From Sergeia podlipaevii (lineage: Eukaryota > Euglenozoa > Kinetoplastea > Trypanosomatida > Trypanosomatidae), in NCBI GenBank assembly GCA_030849805.1, contig JASANZ010001895.1:1-22713 (forward strand): a DNA stretch of 22,713 nucleotides. Direction: 5' to 3'. This document shows, one piece after another, positions 1 through 8,909 of this stretch. The first letter of the stretch is position 1; each line of letters begins with the position of its first letter. Both the position numbers and the translations under genes were made by a program. The notes under the pieces were generated by a model. It was not told where the DNA came from, did not search any database, and was given only the letters and a program-made list of their open reading frames with translations.

Positions 1-37
1 CGTTGAATATCTGTCCATCACCTAAAGTACTCATCAT
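1..37 (-). CDS. Possible 5' end of the next minus-strand gene (partial)
   Basis: Reading leftwards on the minus strand, an ATG at 37-35 opens a frame that stays open to the window edge (MMSTLGDGQIFN). Upstream of it are pyrimidine tracts (plus-strand A-runs near 62-70 and 140-156) and AG dinucleotides at about 55-52, which would serve as a spliced-leader acceptor. An ATG at 44-42 in another frame gives only an eight-codon ORF, so the start is uncertain. Twelve codons are too few to identify a product, and this could also be intergenic sequence. Confidence 0.25.
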   Translation of the reverse strand, partial: MMSTLGDGQIFN

Positions 38-451
38 TGCTCATTGTGTTGCTCTGTCAAAGGAAAAAAAAGCGTTTTTCTTCTTGTATGCGTATATGTC
101 TATAGCCGCCATTTTGGCCGCGATAAGTTGCGCCGGTGGCAAAAAAAAAAAAAAAAGGCCACTCAGTAGTATCCCGCTTCTTTGAAAACAGAAATGATAA
201 TTTGAAAAAAAAAACATAGTTTTTGTGATATTAAAAAAAAAGCGCCTCTTTTTTCCGCACACACGTACATAAACAATCAAAAACAGGTTTGAACAAGCAA
301 AAAAAAAGGGAGGAGAAAAAAAAAACAGCAATAACACACATAATTACAGCTCACTTAGAAAAAATAAAAAAGATAAAAAAAAACAATGTCCCGAAAAAAT
401 ACGCACACATGACACCGTTTGCCTTTCTGTTGTTGTTGCTGCTGCTGCTAC
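38..451. other. Intergenic region downstream of the zinc-finger protein gene
   Basis: This AT-rich stretch holds repeated A-runs on the plus strand, which are T-runs on the transcribed minus strand, for example 140-156 and 231-241. No coding sequence is supported: the translations here are low-complexity K/F runs. It should contain the 3' UTR of the gene ending at 452 and the trans-splicing signals of whatever follows to the left. Confidence 0.6.
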
Positions 452-3400
452 TTAGTGAGACCACGCCAACGTCTTCTCCGTTTTATCCATGGCATCTAGC
501 ATCACACCCACATCTTCCTCCGTTACGCCAAGATCCTCCATCTCTGCCAGCAGCTGCTGATACCCCTCGCACTTGCCCTCCTCAAACCATCCATGCTCCT
601 TGGAGCGACAGAAAAGACAAACGTGCTCATAGCGGCAAGTACTATTCGGCCTGCGGCTCTCGAAGTCACACTTTCCGTATCCATGTCCTGGAGTCGCACC
701 ACGCCCGTTGTGCTTCATGCACAACAGTTTGTCACTCTTCTCCTTGACGTAGAAGTAGTACGCGCCAAATCCCATGTCAGGTGCGGGAATGCCGTTGCGG
801 GCCCACGTATCAAACAGCTCCTGCACGCCTCTGACATGCTGGCGAGAGAAGTGAATGATCGTCAGATGGCGCAGCAGCTTGAGAGAGGAGTACTGCCGGA
901 GAATTTTCTCCACGTCCGCCTCGGAGTGTGGAGGCCACGCCTCGCTCCGGCACAGCGCGTTAGGCCGCGTGTGATTCTCAGCCATCTTTTCACGATGGCG
1001 AATCGACTGCGGGGTCTCACGGAATACACACACGAGAGACTGCCGAGTAACGGCAGGAGACTCAAGTGATGGGCGTTGTGGCCGCATGCCGCCGGCGGGT
1101 GTGTGTGGCTGCGAGTTCTTTCCTCCTGAGGCGAGAGTGGAGCCTGCTATGCTGGAGGACTGATGCTGGGACGGCTGATGATGGTAGTTATGCTTGTCGG
1201 ACGGGTTGCCAGTGCTGCCCGCACCACCAGCAGGCGTTGAGGGCATGCTAGGCCCACCACCTGCTTGTGAAGTGCTGGGCATATTCATGGAGGAGCCTGG
1301 GGTGGACGGATCCGCGCCAGACACCTTTCGCTGCTGTTGTGACTGCTTGCGCGCTTCTGACTGGGAAGATGAGACAGAAGATGGCTCCTGATGATTGGAT
1401 GCGGCGGCGGCGGCGGCGGTACCGACGGCCACTTGCTTCCATGGACCGTTGGCACGAGCGTTGCCGCTGATAGCCTCGGCCATCGTTAGCTTTGGCCGCT
1501 GCTGTGCACTAGCACTGTCGTTACCATTGTTGCTGAAGAGTTCCTGCGCAAAAGCTGCCTTTGCAAGAGGATCTATGTGCAGCACGGCATCGTGCACTGT
1601 GCTAGATGAGCTCCTCTTGTTTTTGCTGCTGGCATGAACATCGGTACCAGGGAGCGATGGCCACGACTCTTGCTGCTGCTTCTGCTGTGGTGTTGGTGGT
1701 GCTTGAGCCGTTTCTTGCCGTGTCGCTGCCGCCGTTCTGTCATTCGCACCAGCTTCCTTCACGTGTGTAAGCTCAGAAAAAAGATTCCGTAAGTCAGGGT
1801 TACGATTAGCGATCTGACTGCCGTCCAGCACGCCGTTCGCGCCAGTATCGTTAAGAGTCCCAGAGCCAGACGCAAGAATGCCTCCGCCTGCGGCAGACCC
1901 AGCGGCAGCAGCAGTGGTTCCTGCTGGTCCCTCCCCGGTAAGTTGTGAAAAGAGCGAGGAGCGGGTTGTCTTCGACATGTTGAGAGGCGTAGTGAGCCCC
2001 ACTGCACCATTGAAGCTTTGTTCCGCATTGACCGCCGTGCTGAAGACCTTGCTGAGCGTGTCAAGCCCTCCTCCCACGCCGCCGGCACCGCTGAGAGATG
2101 TGGTGAAGTCCAGCATCGAGTTACCACCGACTGTCCCGGTGGCAGCGTTTATCGTGTTGGTGGGGGTCATGTTGGTGACGGTTGCAGTGGCCGCAGTAAT
2201 GGCAGTTTTAGCATTCGTCGCCGCCGCGGTTGTCCAAGGAGTCAACAACGCAGAAAGAGGGCCGGCGTTGGTGGGATCAAAGTCGTCTATACCATCGTCA
2301 TCGTCATCGTCCTCCAGTACCGGCATCATAAGCTCCAGATTGTTCAGATCTACGCCGCTGGAAGAGCCAGGAGGAGGAGAAATCATGCGGTTGGAGGAAG
2401 CACCAAACATATGCGGCGCATCTGGGTCTCCCAGAACGGCCACATCGCGAAAGATGGAGTTGATATCAACGCCACTGGAGACACGCTCAGGCCCTACGGG
2501 AGGAGCGGCGCGCATCGCTCCTAGAGCTGGAGTCGGCATTCCTGGATTACCAAAAACGGCAAAGTGATGCTGCTGCTGCTGTTGTTGTTGTTGTTGCTGT
2601 TGTTGTTGCTGTTGAGCCATAAAGATGCTCTGCAGCGAGGCGGATCCGACCGCGCTATTATACTGAGGAGGGGGTAACACAGTCTGGCTCCCCGCGGCAG
2701 AAATTGCAAGACCGCTTAAGGAGGAACCAGCTCCAGGGACCTTCATTGGCTGCTGAGGGAATGAATTGGAGAAAATGCCGCCGTTGCTCGCGTGTGCTGA
2801 GCCCAGCTTTGGACTGACGCCAATACTGCTGTTAAATGGCCCCACCGATAAACTCCCACCAGCCCCCGCACCACCCACTGCGCCTTTGATCAGTCCCTTT
2901 TGTTGGTGTTGCGACTGCGGCTGCGAGCTCTGAAGATACGCCGCTAAAGAGGCAACTGGAGTCCCACTTGGAAACGTATGACCGCTGGCTCCCAGTCCAC
3001 CTGCCATGGAGTTGCCACCTGAGAGACTTCCGCCGGCAGATCCCAACAGTGTATGGTTGTTGAGGCTTCCGCTACTTGCATTCTCTCGTGTCGCAGCCGT
3101 AACGGCAGAAGCAGCAGCAGAGCCGTTGCCCAACGCGGCGGCGCCACCCCATCGATTCAGTGCGGCTGCTGTACCTCCTGCACTGCGTACATCAGCGCCT
3201 TGCTGGTGTTGTTGCGACTGTGGCGGTTGCTGATGCTGAAGAAGATGATGAGCGTTCCGCGGAGATGGGATAAAGCTACCGCCTCCACCTCCACCTCCGC
3301 CTCCACCACGTGCAGCGGCGGCCGCGGCCGCCGCTCCAAGCTGAGCACTCCGTGGAGGAGGCAGCGCCGGCTCACCATCGGAAAACGTGTTGGGGTACGG

Positions 3401-3790
3401 CCTCCGCGACGCCATGCTGCTATTGCTATTGTTGTTATTGTTGTTGTTGTTGTTGTTGCTGTTGTTGTTGTTGTTGTTGTTTCCTCCATGACCTTTTCCA
3501 TACGGTGGCACACCGCCGTTGCCGCTGTGATGAGAGTGGCCCATGTGACGGTGACTATAGTTCGCATTACCCCCTCCTCCTCCACCTCCGCCATCGCGCA
3601 CGATATTGTCAAAATGATAAGGGCTCGGCAGTGTTGCGTAGTGATCCCCTCCACCACCGCCGCGAGAGGCGGGTTGAGGACGGCCGCTAGGCGTTACTGG
3701 ACCACCACCACCACCACTCACTGTATCTCGTGTCTGTGCTTGCTGGGTGCGCCTACTTACCCATTTTGTTACTCGTGGGTCGCCTTCCAT
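452..3790 (-). CDS. Large low-complexity protein with C-terminal Cys/His zinc-binding module, putative RNA-binding
   Basis: This 1,112-residue protein starts at an ATG (MEGDPRVTKW) and ends at TAA. Most of it is disordered and compositionally biased: G-runs around residues 25-75, an N-run at about 104-124, A- and G-runs at 150-170, a Q-run at about 392-407 and a D-run near 493. Only the last ~150 residues look folded. There, Cys and His residues are spaced C1024-x16-C1041-x10-C1052-x3-H1056-x-C1058-x2-C1061-x4-H1066-x7-C1074. The C-x3-H step followed by a CCHC-like group suggests a CCCH-related or knuckle-like nucleic-acid-binding fold, but spacings are non-canonical. A folded stretch at about 965-1020 (SLKLLRHLTIIHFSRQHV onward) precedes the fingers. 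Low-complexity tails with zinc fingers are common in trypanosomatid post-transcriptional regulators, so an RNA-binding role is inferred. I do not recognise a specific orthologue. Confidence 0.8.
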   Translation of the reverse strand: MEGDPRVTKWVSRRTQQAQTRDTVSGGGGGPVTPSGRPQPASRGGGGGDHYATLPSPYHFDNIVRDGGGGGGGGNANYSHRHMGHSHHSGNGGVPPYGKGHGGNNNNNNNSNNNNNNNNNNSNSSMASRRPYPNTFSDGEPALPPPRSAQLGAAAAAAAARGGGGGGGGGGSFIPSPRNAHHLLQHQQPPQSQQHQQGADVRSAGGTAAALNRWGGAAALGNGSAAASAVTAATRENASSGSLNNHTLLGSAGGSLSGGNSMAGGLGASGHTFPSGTPVASLAAYLQSSQPQSQHQQKGLIKGAVGGAGAGGSLSVGPFNSSIGVSPKLGSAHASNGGIFSNSFPQQPMKVPGAGSSLSGLAISAAGSQTVLPPPQYNSAVGSASLQSIFMAQQQQQQQQQQQQQQQHHFAVFGNPGMPTPALGAMRAAPPVGPERVSSGVDINSIFRDVAVLGDPDAPHMFGASSNRMISPPPGSSSGVDLNNLELMMPVLEDDDDDDGIDDFDPTNAGPLSALLTPWTTAAATNAKTAITAATATVTNMTPTNTINAATGTVGGNSMLDFTTSLSGAGGVGGGLDTLSKVFSTAVNAEQSFNGAVGLTTPLNMSKTTRSSLFSQLTGEGPAGTTAAAAGSAAGGGILASGSGTLNDTGANGVLDGSQIANRNPDLRNLFSELTHVKEAGANDRTAAATRQETAQAPPTPQQKQQQESWPSLPGTDVHASSKNKRSSSSTVHDAVLHIDPLAKAAFAQELFSNNGNDSASAQQRPKLTMAEAISGNARANGPWKQVAVGTAAAAAASNHQEPSSVSSSQSEARKQSQQQRKVSGADPSTPGSSMNMPSTSQAGGGPSMPSTPAGGAGSTGNPSDKHNYHHQPSQHQSSSIAGSTLASGGKNSQPHTPAGGMRPQRPSLESPAVTRQSLVCVFRETPQSIRHREKMAENHTRPNALCRSEAWPPHSEADVEKILRQYSSLKLLRHLTIIHFSRQHVRGVQELFDTWARNGIPAPDMGFGAYYFYVKEKSDKLLCMKHNGRGATPGHGYGKCDFESRRPNSTCRYEHVCLFCRSKEHGWFEEGKCEGYQQLLAEMEDLGVTEEDVGVMLDAMDKTEKTLAWSH
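2569..2614 (-). repeat. CAG/CAA repeat encoding polyglutamine
   Basis: A mixed CTG/TTG tract on the plus strand encodes about 15 to 16 consecutive Gln in the zinc-finger protein. The two synonymous codons are interleaved, so the run is kept at the amino-acid level and is not a pure triplet expansion. Confidence 0.9.
3421..3480 (-). repeat. AAC/AAT repeat encoding polyasparagine
   Basis: GTT/ATT triplets on the plus strand encode an Asn-rich block interrupted by Ser, close to the N-terminus of the zinc-finger protein. Q/N-rich blocks are typical of prion-like, condensate-forming regions. Confidence 0.9.
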
Positions 3791-3902
3791 TGATTAGTTG
3801 CTATACTTTTGTTGTTCTTGATGTTGATAATAAATGTGATTGCGGATGTTTGAGAGCTAGAAGTGCTCAGCGTACTTGTTCCTTTGCTATTCTTTTTTCT
3901 AG

Positions 3903-3924
3903 GTATGTATGTATGTATGTATAT
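3903..3924. repeat. GTAT tetranucleotide microsatellite
   Basis: About five tandem GTAT units run into ATATAT. The repeat lies within the predicted 5' leader of the zinc-finger protein gene. Confidence 0.85.
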
Positions 3925-4105
3925 ATTTGCTCGTGGCAAACAGCGGTTCAACAGCAATTCAAAAATACAGCAGTACACGAGACACACGTTGTGTCTGACA
4001 ATATGTTATGCTGGTGTATGTGCTGAATGTTGCTTAGCACCTCACTCTATATATTTATGTAAGTGCAAAAGAAAACAAATTCTAAAGCAAATACGCGTCG
4101 TAAAC

Positions 4106-4131
4106 AATAATAATAATAATAATAATATATA
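4106..4131. repeat. AAT trinucleotide microsatellite
   Basis: Seven AAT units are followed by a short AT run, in the predicted 5' leader of the zinc-finger protein gene. Confidence 0.85.
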
Positions 4132-4233
4132 TTTTTTTCAAGTGGCCTCCCTCCCCTGTGTATGCAAAGGAAAACCAAAGAGAGATCTGCTTTGTTTTTT
4201 CTCTCTCTATGTACTAACCAAAATTGCGTGCTG

Positions 4234-4310
4234 CTAAAAAAAAGAAAACAAATATCTGCTATTTGTTTTATTCTTCACCTGAGAAAAAAAAAAAAGAAAA
4301 AAGGGGGGAA
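4234..4310 (-). promoter_or_regulatory. Predicted spliced-leader acceptor(s) for the zinc-finger protein gene
   Basis: On the minus strand a tract of about 30 pyrimidines (plus 4281-4310, an A-run followed by a G-run) ends in CTCAG, placing exon start at 4278. A second tract ends in TTTTTTTTAG with exon start at 4233. Either gives a 5' UTR of roughly 440-490 nt. By eye this leader holds no upstream ATG, which supports it being transcribed leader. The choice between the two acceptors is open. Confidence 0.5.
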
Positions 4311-5442
4311 ATTTTCCTTTAAAAAAATAAGGTAGCGTAAACAAAAAACATTACAATAATAAAAAGTAATCAAAGAGGAAGAAGCTTCTAAGACCCTGAG
4401 AAAACTGAAGAACTAAAAACTGCGATTTTTTTCAAAGGTGCAGAGCCATGCTCTTCAGAAACATTGAGTTATGCCACAGAAAATAAGGAAGCTGTCCTTT
4501 CTCTCTCTTTCTATATATATATATATGTATATATTCACTCCTTTAGAAACTCCTTGTTGATGGCACTTACCTAGTATGTTGGCTCAGCTTCTCCATTTTA
4601 TGCCTTTATCGTTGTTGTTGTCATTGTTGCTGCTTCTACTCGCTCTGTGGTACGCATGCACACACTCTCTCTCCGGCTTCCATTCTAATATAGACATGCC
4701 CCTTGTACCGTCATACACGCGCGCACAGACACAACTCCCTTGTAGCTTTGACACGCATGTAAAAAAGGAAAAAAAAAGGAAGAAGAATAAACCCTGGTAA
4801 CAAGAAGATATATGGGAGGGGAGGGAGGAATAAACAAAAAAAAGGAGGTACCAATCATCGCGTACTTCACACTCTTCGTCTTCTTTTTGGCTTAGTCAGC
4901 TTGCCAGTATTCTCCGGTTTTTTTAAAAAAAAGAAGGCGAAAAGTAAAACTATATGTATATATGTATATATGGCAATAACACTCATTTCCGATACGAAAA
5001 CACGATAAAAAAAAATAATAATAACAGACACACACAAACACATCCCATCTTTTTTCCTCTTTTGGGCGTGATTCTAACCGTGGAGAAAAACGCCAAAAAT
5101 AACAAAAAAAAAAAACGGTTTTCTTCGCAATTTAGGTTCATCACAACAGCAATGCGAAAAGAAAGGAATAAAGAACTATGACGCCAAAGAACTCAAATAA
5201 ATTGACAAGGAAAGAAAAAAAAAGAATGTAGAGGAAAAACGCACAAATGTATATAAGAAGCGGAACGAACGCCATCTTTTTTTTTTTGTTACCGTTGTTA
5301 ATTTTTGCAATTGCTAGTGGCTGATACTCGTATCATGAGAAACGTTTCACACGCGGATATACGTCTTTGATGCAGTTTTGTTTTTAGGGAGCACAAGACC
5401 CGCAGTTATCGTTTCGTTGTTGTTGCTGTTCCTCCTTCTCCT

Positions 5443-5450
<8 letters not shown>

Positions 5451-5474
<24 letters not shown>
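5451..5474. repeat. CT dinucleotide microsatellite
   Basis: Twelve TC units follow a C-run. They lie just beyond the kinesin stop codon, so they read as a GA repeat in the kinesin 3' UTR. Confidence 0.9.
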
Positions 5475-5480
<6 letters not shown>

Positions 5481-5540
5481 CCCTTCTCCTCCATATTCAG
5501 CTCAGCTGCTTGAAGAGCAAATCTACTTTAATCTTGTTTC

Positions 5541-7994
5541 TCACTGCTTCTCCACCGCGGCGTTTTTCTTGATCTGTCCAAACGCAATACCACGAGCACG
5601 GGACGCAAACTGCAATGAGCTGCCAGACTCACTGGCGTTGTAGCTCGCTGGGCTCACACACACAAACATCAACACTTTCGCCTGTCCAGCCATAGAGTCC
5701 TGGAGAAGAAAGGTGAGAACGGAGTTCCGGAATGGAACGTGCTTGGCGGTCTGTGAAAGTCCCGCTATAACGTCGCCAAGTGCCGAGAGAGATTTGTTGA
5801 TGGATACAGCCTCCTTCATGCGCTGACCCTCTGCTCCAGACTTGTCCAGACGCTCGCTACCTGCAAGATCAACGAGAGACAGCTTACCATAGCTCTGCAT
5901 GTTAGTTTGCTTGTTTGTAGTACGAACAATGATGTAGATAATCATGTGTGAGCGAGAGGAGTGCTCGTTCATGTTTGTCATTCCCTCACTACGGTTGCCT
6001 TCGGCAATGGCCATAATCTTGTGAATCTCCCCTGGTGATGTGACAGGGAACTCCTTGAGGTTGGTCACATAGGTCCCGTAGGGACCGCCCTGCTTCACCT
6101 CGTACACAGTGTTAGAGGAATCCTTCCGGCTGACAAGGAGATCGCGAATCTGTTCGATGTAAATCTCGAGCACAGACACCGTCACCGTGGACTCCTCAGT
6201 CTCCTTGCGCTCCTCAATAATCGTAAAAAGACGCTCAAGAGCACGGCTGTTGATACCCTTGCTTTCGCCATCTCCACCACCCATGGTAAAAGTTTTACCG
6301 CTACCTGTCTGGCCATAAGCAAAAATGCACACGTTGAACCCATCTACGACAGAGTCGATAAGTGGAGCGGTATCCTCAAACACCTTTGTCTGCGGATCGT
6401 CCGGGCGGTACACTTCATCAAACTCAAAGAGTTTGGGTCTGCCAGCGGCATCAATAAACTTCAGCTCGTCGGTGGAGGGGTAGCTCATGATATCCTTGTA
6501 GCCACCATTGATTTCCTTGGGGAGCATCGGACGCACACGGCAGTACACGCGAATATTGCCCTTGAGCTCCTGGATCGTGTTGTAGTACTGCTTGCGCAGC
6601 TTCAGTTCCTTCTTGTAAAGCTCCTGCGTCCATGCGAGCGCCTTCTGATCCGCCTGTCTGTCCGCAATGCCGGACTGCACGAGTGCCGCCGTCGCACTGG
6701 CAAGCTGCGCGCCGTAGTAGTGGCTCTCACGCGCAATATCCACACAATAGTGCTCGCGGATCTCGCGCAACCCCTGCCGGATCGCCTGTGCATTGTCACG
6801 CATGCGCTTTGCTGTCCCTTCGGAGAGAGAAGGCTTCGCGTCAGTGCCAAGCAGTATCGGGATCGGGGCCACGGCAACGGTGCCGCCGCCCGCATGAATC
6901 TGATCTGACATTTCTTGCAGGGCCGCCACCGCCTGCTTGTTCTTGGTCTTGGCGTCCTTGTACTTGTTCTGTAGCTCCTCGTGCACACGGCGGAGGTCCT
7001 CGAGCTGCTGGCGAAGCTGCACAAGCTCATCGCGCTCCTTGTCGACAAGCTGCTGCGTCTGCTGCTGGGCCTCAAGCATCACTTGACCCGCATCTGCACG
7101 CGGGGCGTAGCGTTGGCGCAAATTGCGTTGAACTGCATCATCGTCGCTATCAGGTTCTCCCATCTCTAGATCCATGGCGCGCTGCTTCGCCGCCTGGCCC
7201 TCTCCCAAGTCGATGCCGGTCATGGCCTCGTACAACTCCAGCGCGTCAGAGAAGCGCTCAATGAGGGTCATGAGCTCAGTGGCAATGCGCTCGTGCTGCC
7301 CAGCTTCCAGCATACGCATGCACTTGAGCTTATGCTGCTTGCACTCCTTCGCAATATCGTCGTCTTGGAGAATGTGAGGGTGCTCAAGGGCGTACTCCAG
7401 TGAAGCAAGATCACCCTGGAACTGCATCAACAGAGTCTCCTCGTTTGCGAGAGTGTTGTTGGGGTTTGCATCTCCGTTGTTGTTGTCGAAGCTGCGCATG
7501 CCTTGCTGTGCGCTCTGCTGCTGATTGTGCGTTTTTTGATTCTGCTCGTACTGCCGGGACTGCTGCATAAATGGTGCCCCAAGTGTTTTACTCTGAGCAA
7601 AGCGCTGCAGCAGCCGTTGATGGCCGCTGGTGTGGTAGCGCTTGTACCAGCCGATAGCGGTGGACATGATCTTGTCACGGACCTGTACCGAGTCAGTGGT
7701 CTTGGCAACCTTGAAGAAGCGCTCCGTCCACTTCTCGGAGGACAGGAGCACAGCGAACTGAGGGCCACTGTTGATCATGCACTGATCCATGACCGTCATC
7801 ATGCGAATCTGCGTCGCTGACGGATTGTACTTGAAGTGCTCACGAATAACCTCCAAAACAGCCCCGGCATTACCACGACGGATCTGAGTGATGAGAGCAG
7901 CAGTGGCGTCAGAGTCGCCGTTAGGGTTCTGGCTGCGGATTTCTGTTTCAATGAGAGCTGTGAGCTCTGCATGAAGCTGAGGTTGCATGGCCAT
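5541..7994 (-). CDS. Kinesin-14 (C-terminal motor) with N-terminal VHS and GAT-like domains
   Basis: The protein has 817 residues, starts at ATG (MAMQPQLHAE) and ends at TGA. Residues ~35-120 read as a VHS domain of the Vps27/Hrs/GGA type: LEVIREHFKYNPSA, then MDQCMINSGPQF, then VRDKIMSTAIGWYKRY. A Q/N-rich linker (~145-182) leads to a three-helix GAT-like region (~183-262). A coiled coil follows (~305-365), then a helical stretch and the kinesin-14 neck and motor from IRVYCRVRP (~481). The motor has an intact P-loop GQTGSGKT (561-568), switch I NEHSSRSH and switch II DLAGSERL. A C-terminal motor after a neck of this type normally moves toward microtubule minus ends. VHS and GAT modules bind ubiquitin, clathrin or sorting signals on endosomes and Golgi, so this looks like a motor with its own cargo adaptor. 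From memory, the T. brucei C-terminal kinesin TbKIFC1 has been linked to acidocalcisomes; orthology is untested. Confidence 0.92.
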   Translation of the reverse strand: MAMQPQLHAELTALIETEIRSQNPNGDSDATAALITQIRRGNAGAVLEVIREHFKYNPSATQIRMMTVMDQCMINSGPQFAVLLSSEKWTERFFKVAKTTDSVQVRDKIMSTAIGWYKRYHTSGHQRLLQRFAQSKTLGAPFMQQSRQYEQNQKTHNQQQSAQQGMRSFDNNNGDANPNNTLANEETLLMQFQGDLASLEYALEHPHILQDDDIAKECKQHKLKCMRMLEAGQHERIATELMTLIERFSDALELYEAMTGIDLGEGQAAKQRAMDLEMGEPDSDDDAVQRNLRQRYAPRADAGQVMLEAQQQTQQLVDKERDELVQLRQQLEDLRRVHEELQNKYKDAKTKNKQAVAALQEMSDQIHAGGGTVAVAPIPILLGTDAKPSLSEGTAKRMRDNAQAIRQGLREIREHYCVDIARESHYYGAQLASATAALVQSGIADRQADQKALAWTQELYKKELKLRKQYYNTIQELKGNIRVYCRVRPMLPKEINGGYKDIMSYPSTDELKFIDAAGRPKLFEFDEVYRPDDPQTKVFEDTAPLIDSVVDGFNVCIFAYGQTGSGKTFTMGGGDGESKGINSRALERLFTIIEERKETEESTVTVSVLEIYIEQIRDLLVSRKDSSNTVYEVKQGGPYGTYVTNLKEFPVTSPGEIHKIMAIAEGNRSEGMTNMNEHSSRSHMIIYIIVRTTNKQTNMQSYGKLSLVDLAGSERLDKSGAEGQRMKEAVSINKSLSALGDVIAGLSQTAKHVPFRNSVLTFLLQDSMAGQAKVLMFVCVSPASYNASESGSSLQFASRARGIAFGQIKKNAAVEKQ

Positions 7995-8068
7995 AGTTTT
8001 ACAAAAAAAAAAAGTGAATGTGGGTGAAATCTCCTTGTCACCAAAAATCAGCAGAGCAGCTAGAAATA

Positions 8069-8103
8069 CTAGTGAAGTTTGTCAAAAAAAAAAGTAGAAA
8101 AAA
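8069..8103 (-). promoter_or_regulatory. Predicted spliced-leader acceptor for the kinesin gene
   Basis: On the minus strand a pyrimidine tract (plus A-runs at 8084-8103) is followed by TTCACTAG, giving exon start at 8068 and a 5' UTR of about 74 nt. Later AGs near 8050-8060 are alternatives. Confidence 0.45.
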
Positions 8104-8162
8104 GCACAGCGTATATAACCTGATGAACCTGAGATGCAAGGAGCACTATTATTCTCCGTTGC

Positions 8163-8188
<26 letters not shown>
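8163..8188. repeat. TA dinucleotide microsatellite
   Basis: About 13 uninterrupted AT units lie just upstream of the predicted kinesin acceptor in transcription order. Confidence 0.9.
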
Positions 8189-8193
<5 letters not shown>

Positions 8194-8679
8194 AATAAGA
8201 AAACATACCATTACGTATTGCGGAAAAAATACAGAGAGAGAAAAAAAAAAGGCGCACATAGTAGAAGCATTGTAGTAACACAAACGGCGTTGGGTACGAC
8301 ACATGACGAGAAGCAAGTCCCATCTGCAAAATGGTTGAGCACTATCGTCACGGTAGCATCCTTTTCATGCTGGCTGCGCACACTAGTGGCAAAAAAAAAA
8401 GAGTGGGCCATTTAAAATATAATCGTGTTCTTGCTCTCCCAACTCATCTTTTGCACATAAATCCCACTGGATGGCAAGAAAAAAAAAAAACTAGAAAAGA
8501 AACTGCAATGCAAAGAAAAGAAATATATATATATTCGCGGCCACAACAAGATCCCTGCTACGATTCAAAATGAGAAAGAGAAAAAAAGAGAATAATATGG
8601 AGTGCACTTCACGACAAAGTTATCACCATTTCCCCATGCTTTTTCTCAACAATGTACCCCGGCACAACACAAGCTCATC

Positions 8680-8699
8680 CACACACACACACACACACA
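8680..8699. repeat. CA dinucleotide microsatellite
   Basis: Ten CA units lie in the expected CEP104 3' UTR (a TG repeat in the transcript). Confidence 0.9.
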
Positions 8700-8909
8700 T
8701 ACCCACGCATCAGCGCTCATGCGCGCCAACATCTTGCGCTGATGAAAAGCGCGAGGATCAATATCAAAAAAAAAAAAAAAACGACAAATGGGCAAGGACT
8801 TTCTATGCTTCACTCTATATAAATGTATTCTGTTTCACTGTAATATTAGCGAAAGAAAGGGGGGGGGGTAAACTGTCTTATCCACCCGCCCACAGAAGGG
8901 CGAGTATGC

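Larger units (their letters stand above)
3791..5540. other. Intergenic region between the kinesin and zinc-finger protein genes
   Basis: This stretch of about 1.75 kb should hold the 3' UTR of the kinesin gene (right part) and the 5' leader of the zinc-finger gene (left part). It has microsatellites at 3903-3924 (GTAT), 4106-4126 (AAT), 4512-4535 (TA-rich) and 5451-5474 (CT), plus many A-runs. Its ORFs are low complexity and none is convincing. No tRNA-like structure was seen. Confidence 0.6.
7995..8909. other. Intergenic region between CEP104 and kinesin genes
   Basis: This stretch of about 0.9 kb is rich in A-runs and holds a TA microsatellite (8163-8188) and a CA microsatellite (8680-8699). 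It should contain the CEP104 3' UTR and the short kinesin 5' leader. No gene is supported. Confidence 0.6.

Noticed and set aside
289..747. 152-codon plus-strand ORF at the left edge
   Set aside because: It lacks a supporting splice acceptor in its direction, opens in A-runs (K-rich) and overlaps the antisense of the zinc-finger coding end.
593..1069. 158-codon plus-strand ORF opposite the zinc-finger protein
   Set aside because: It is a shadow of the C-terminal coding region of the minus-strand gene. The minus-strand frame is 1,112 codons long and has the Cys/His module.
1878..2567. 229-codon plus-strand ORF rich in A, V, P and S
   Set aside because: It is an antisense shadow of the low-complexity minus-strand protein, and its runs mirror the repeats there.
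3421..3480. Repeated GTT triplets as a CRISPR-like or mobile-element array
   Set aside because: They are in-frame codon repeats (poly-Asn) within a long coding region. No spaced direct repeats, transposase or reverse transcriptase were seen anywhere in the window.
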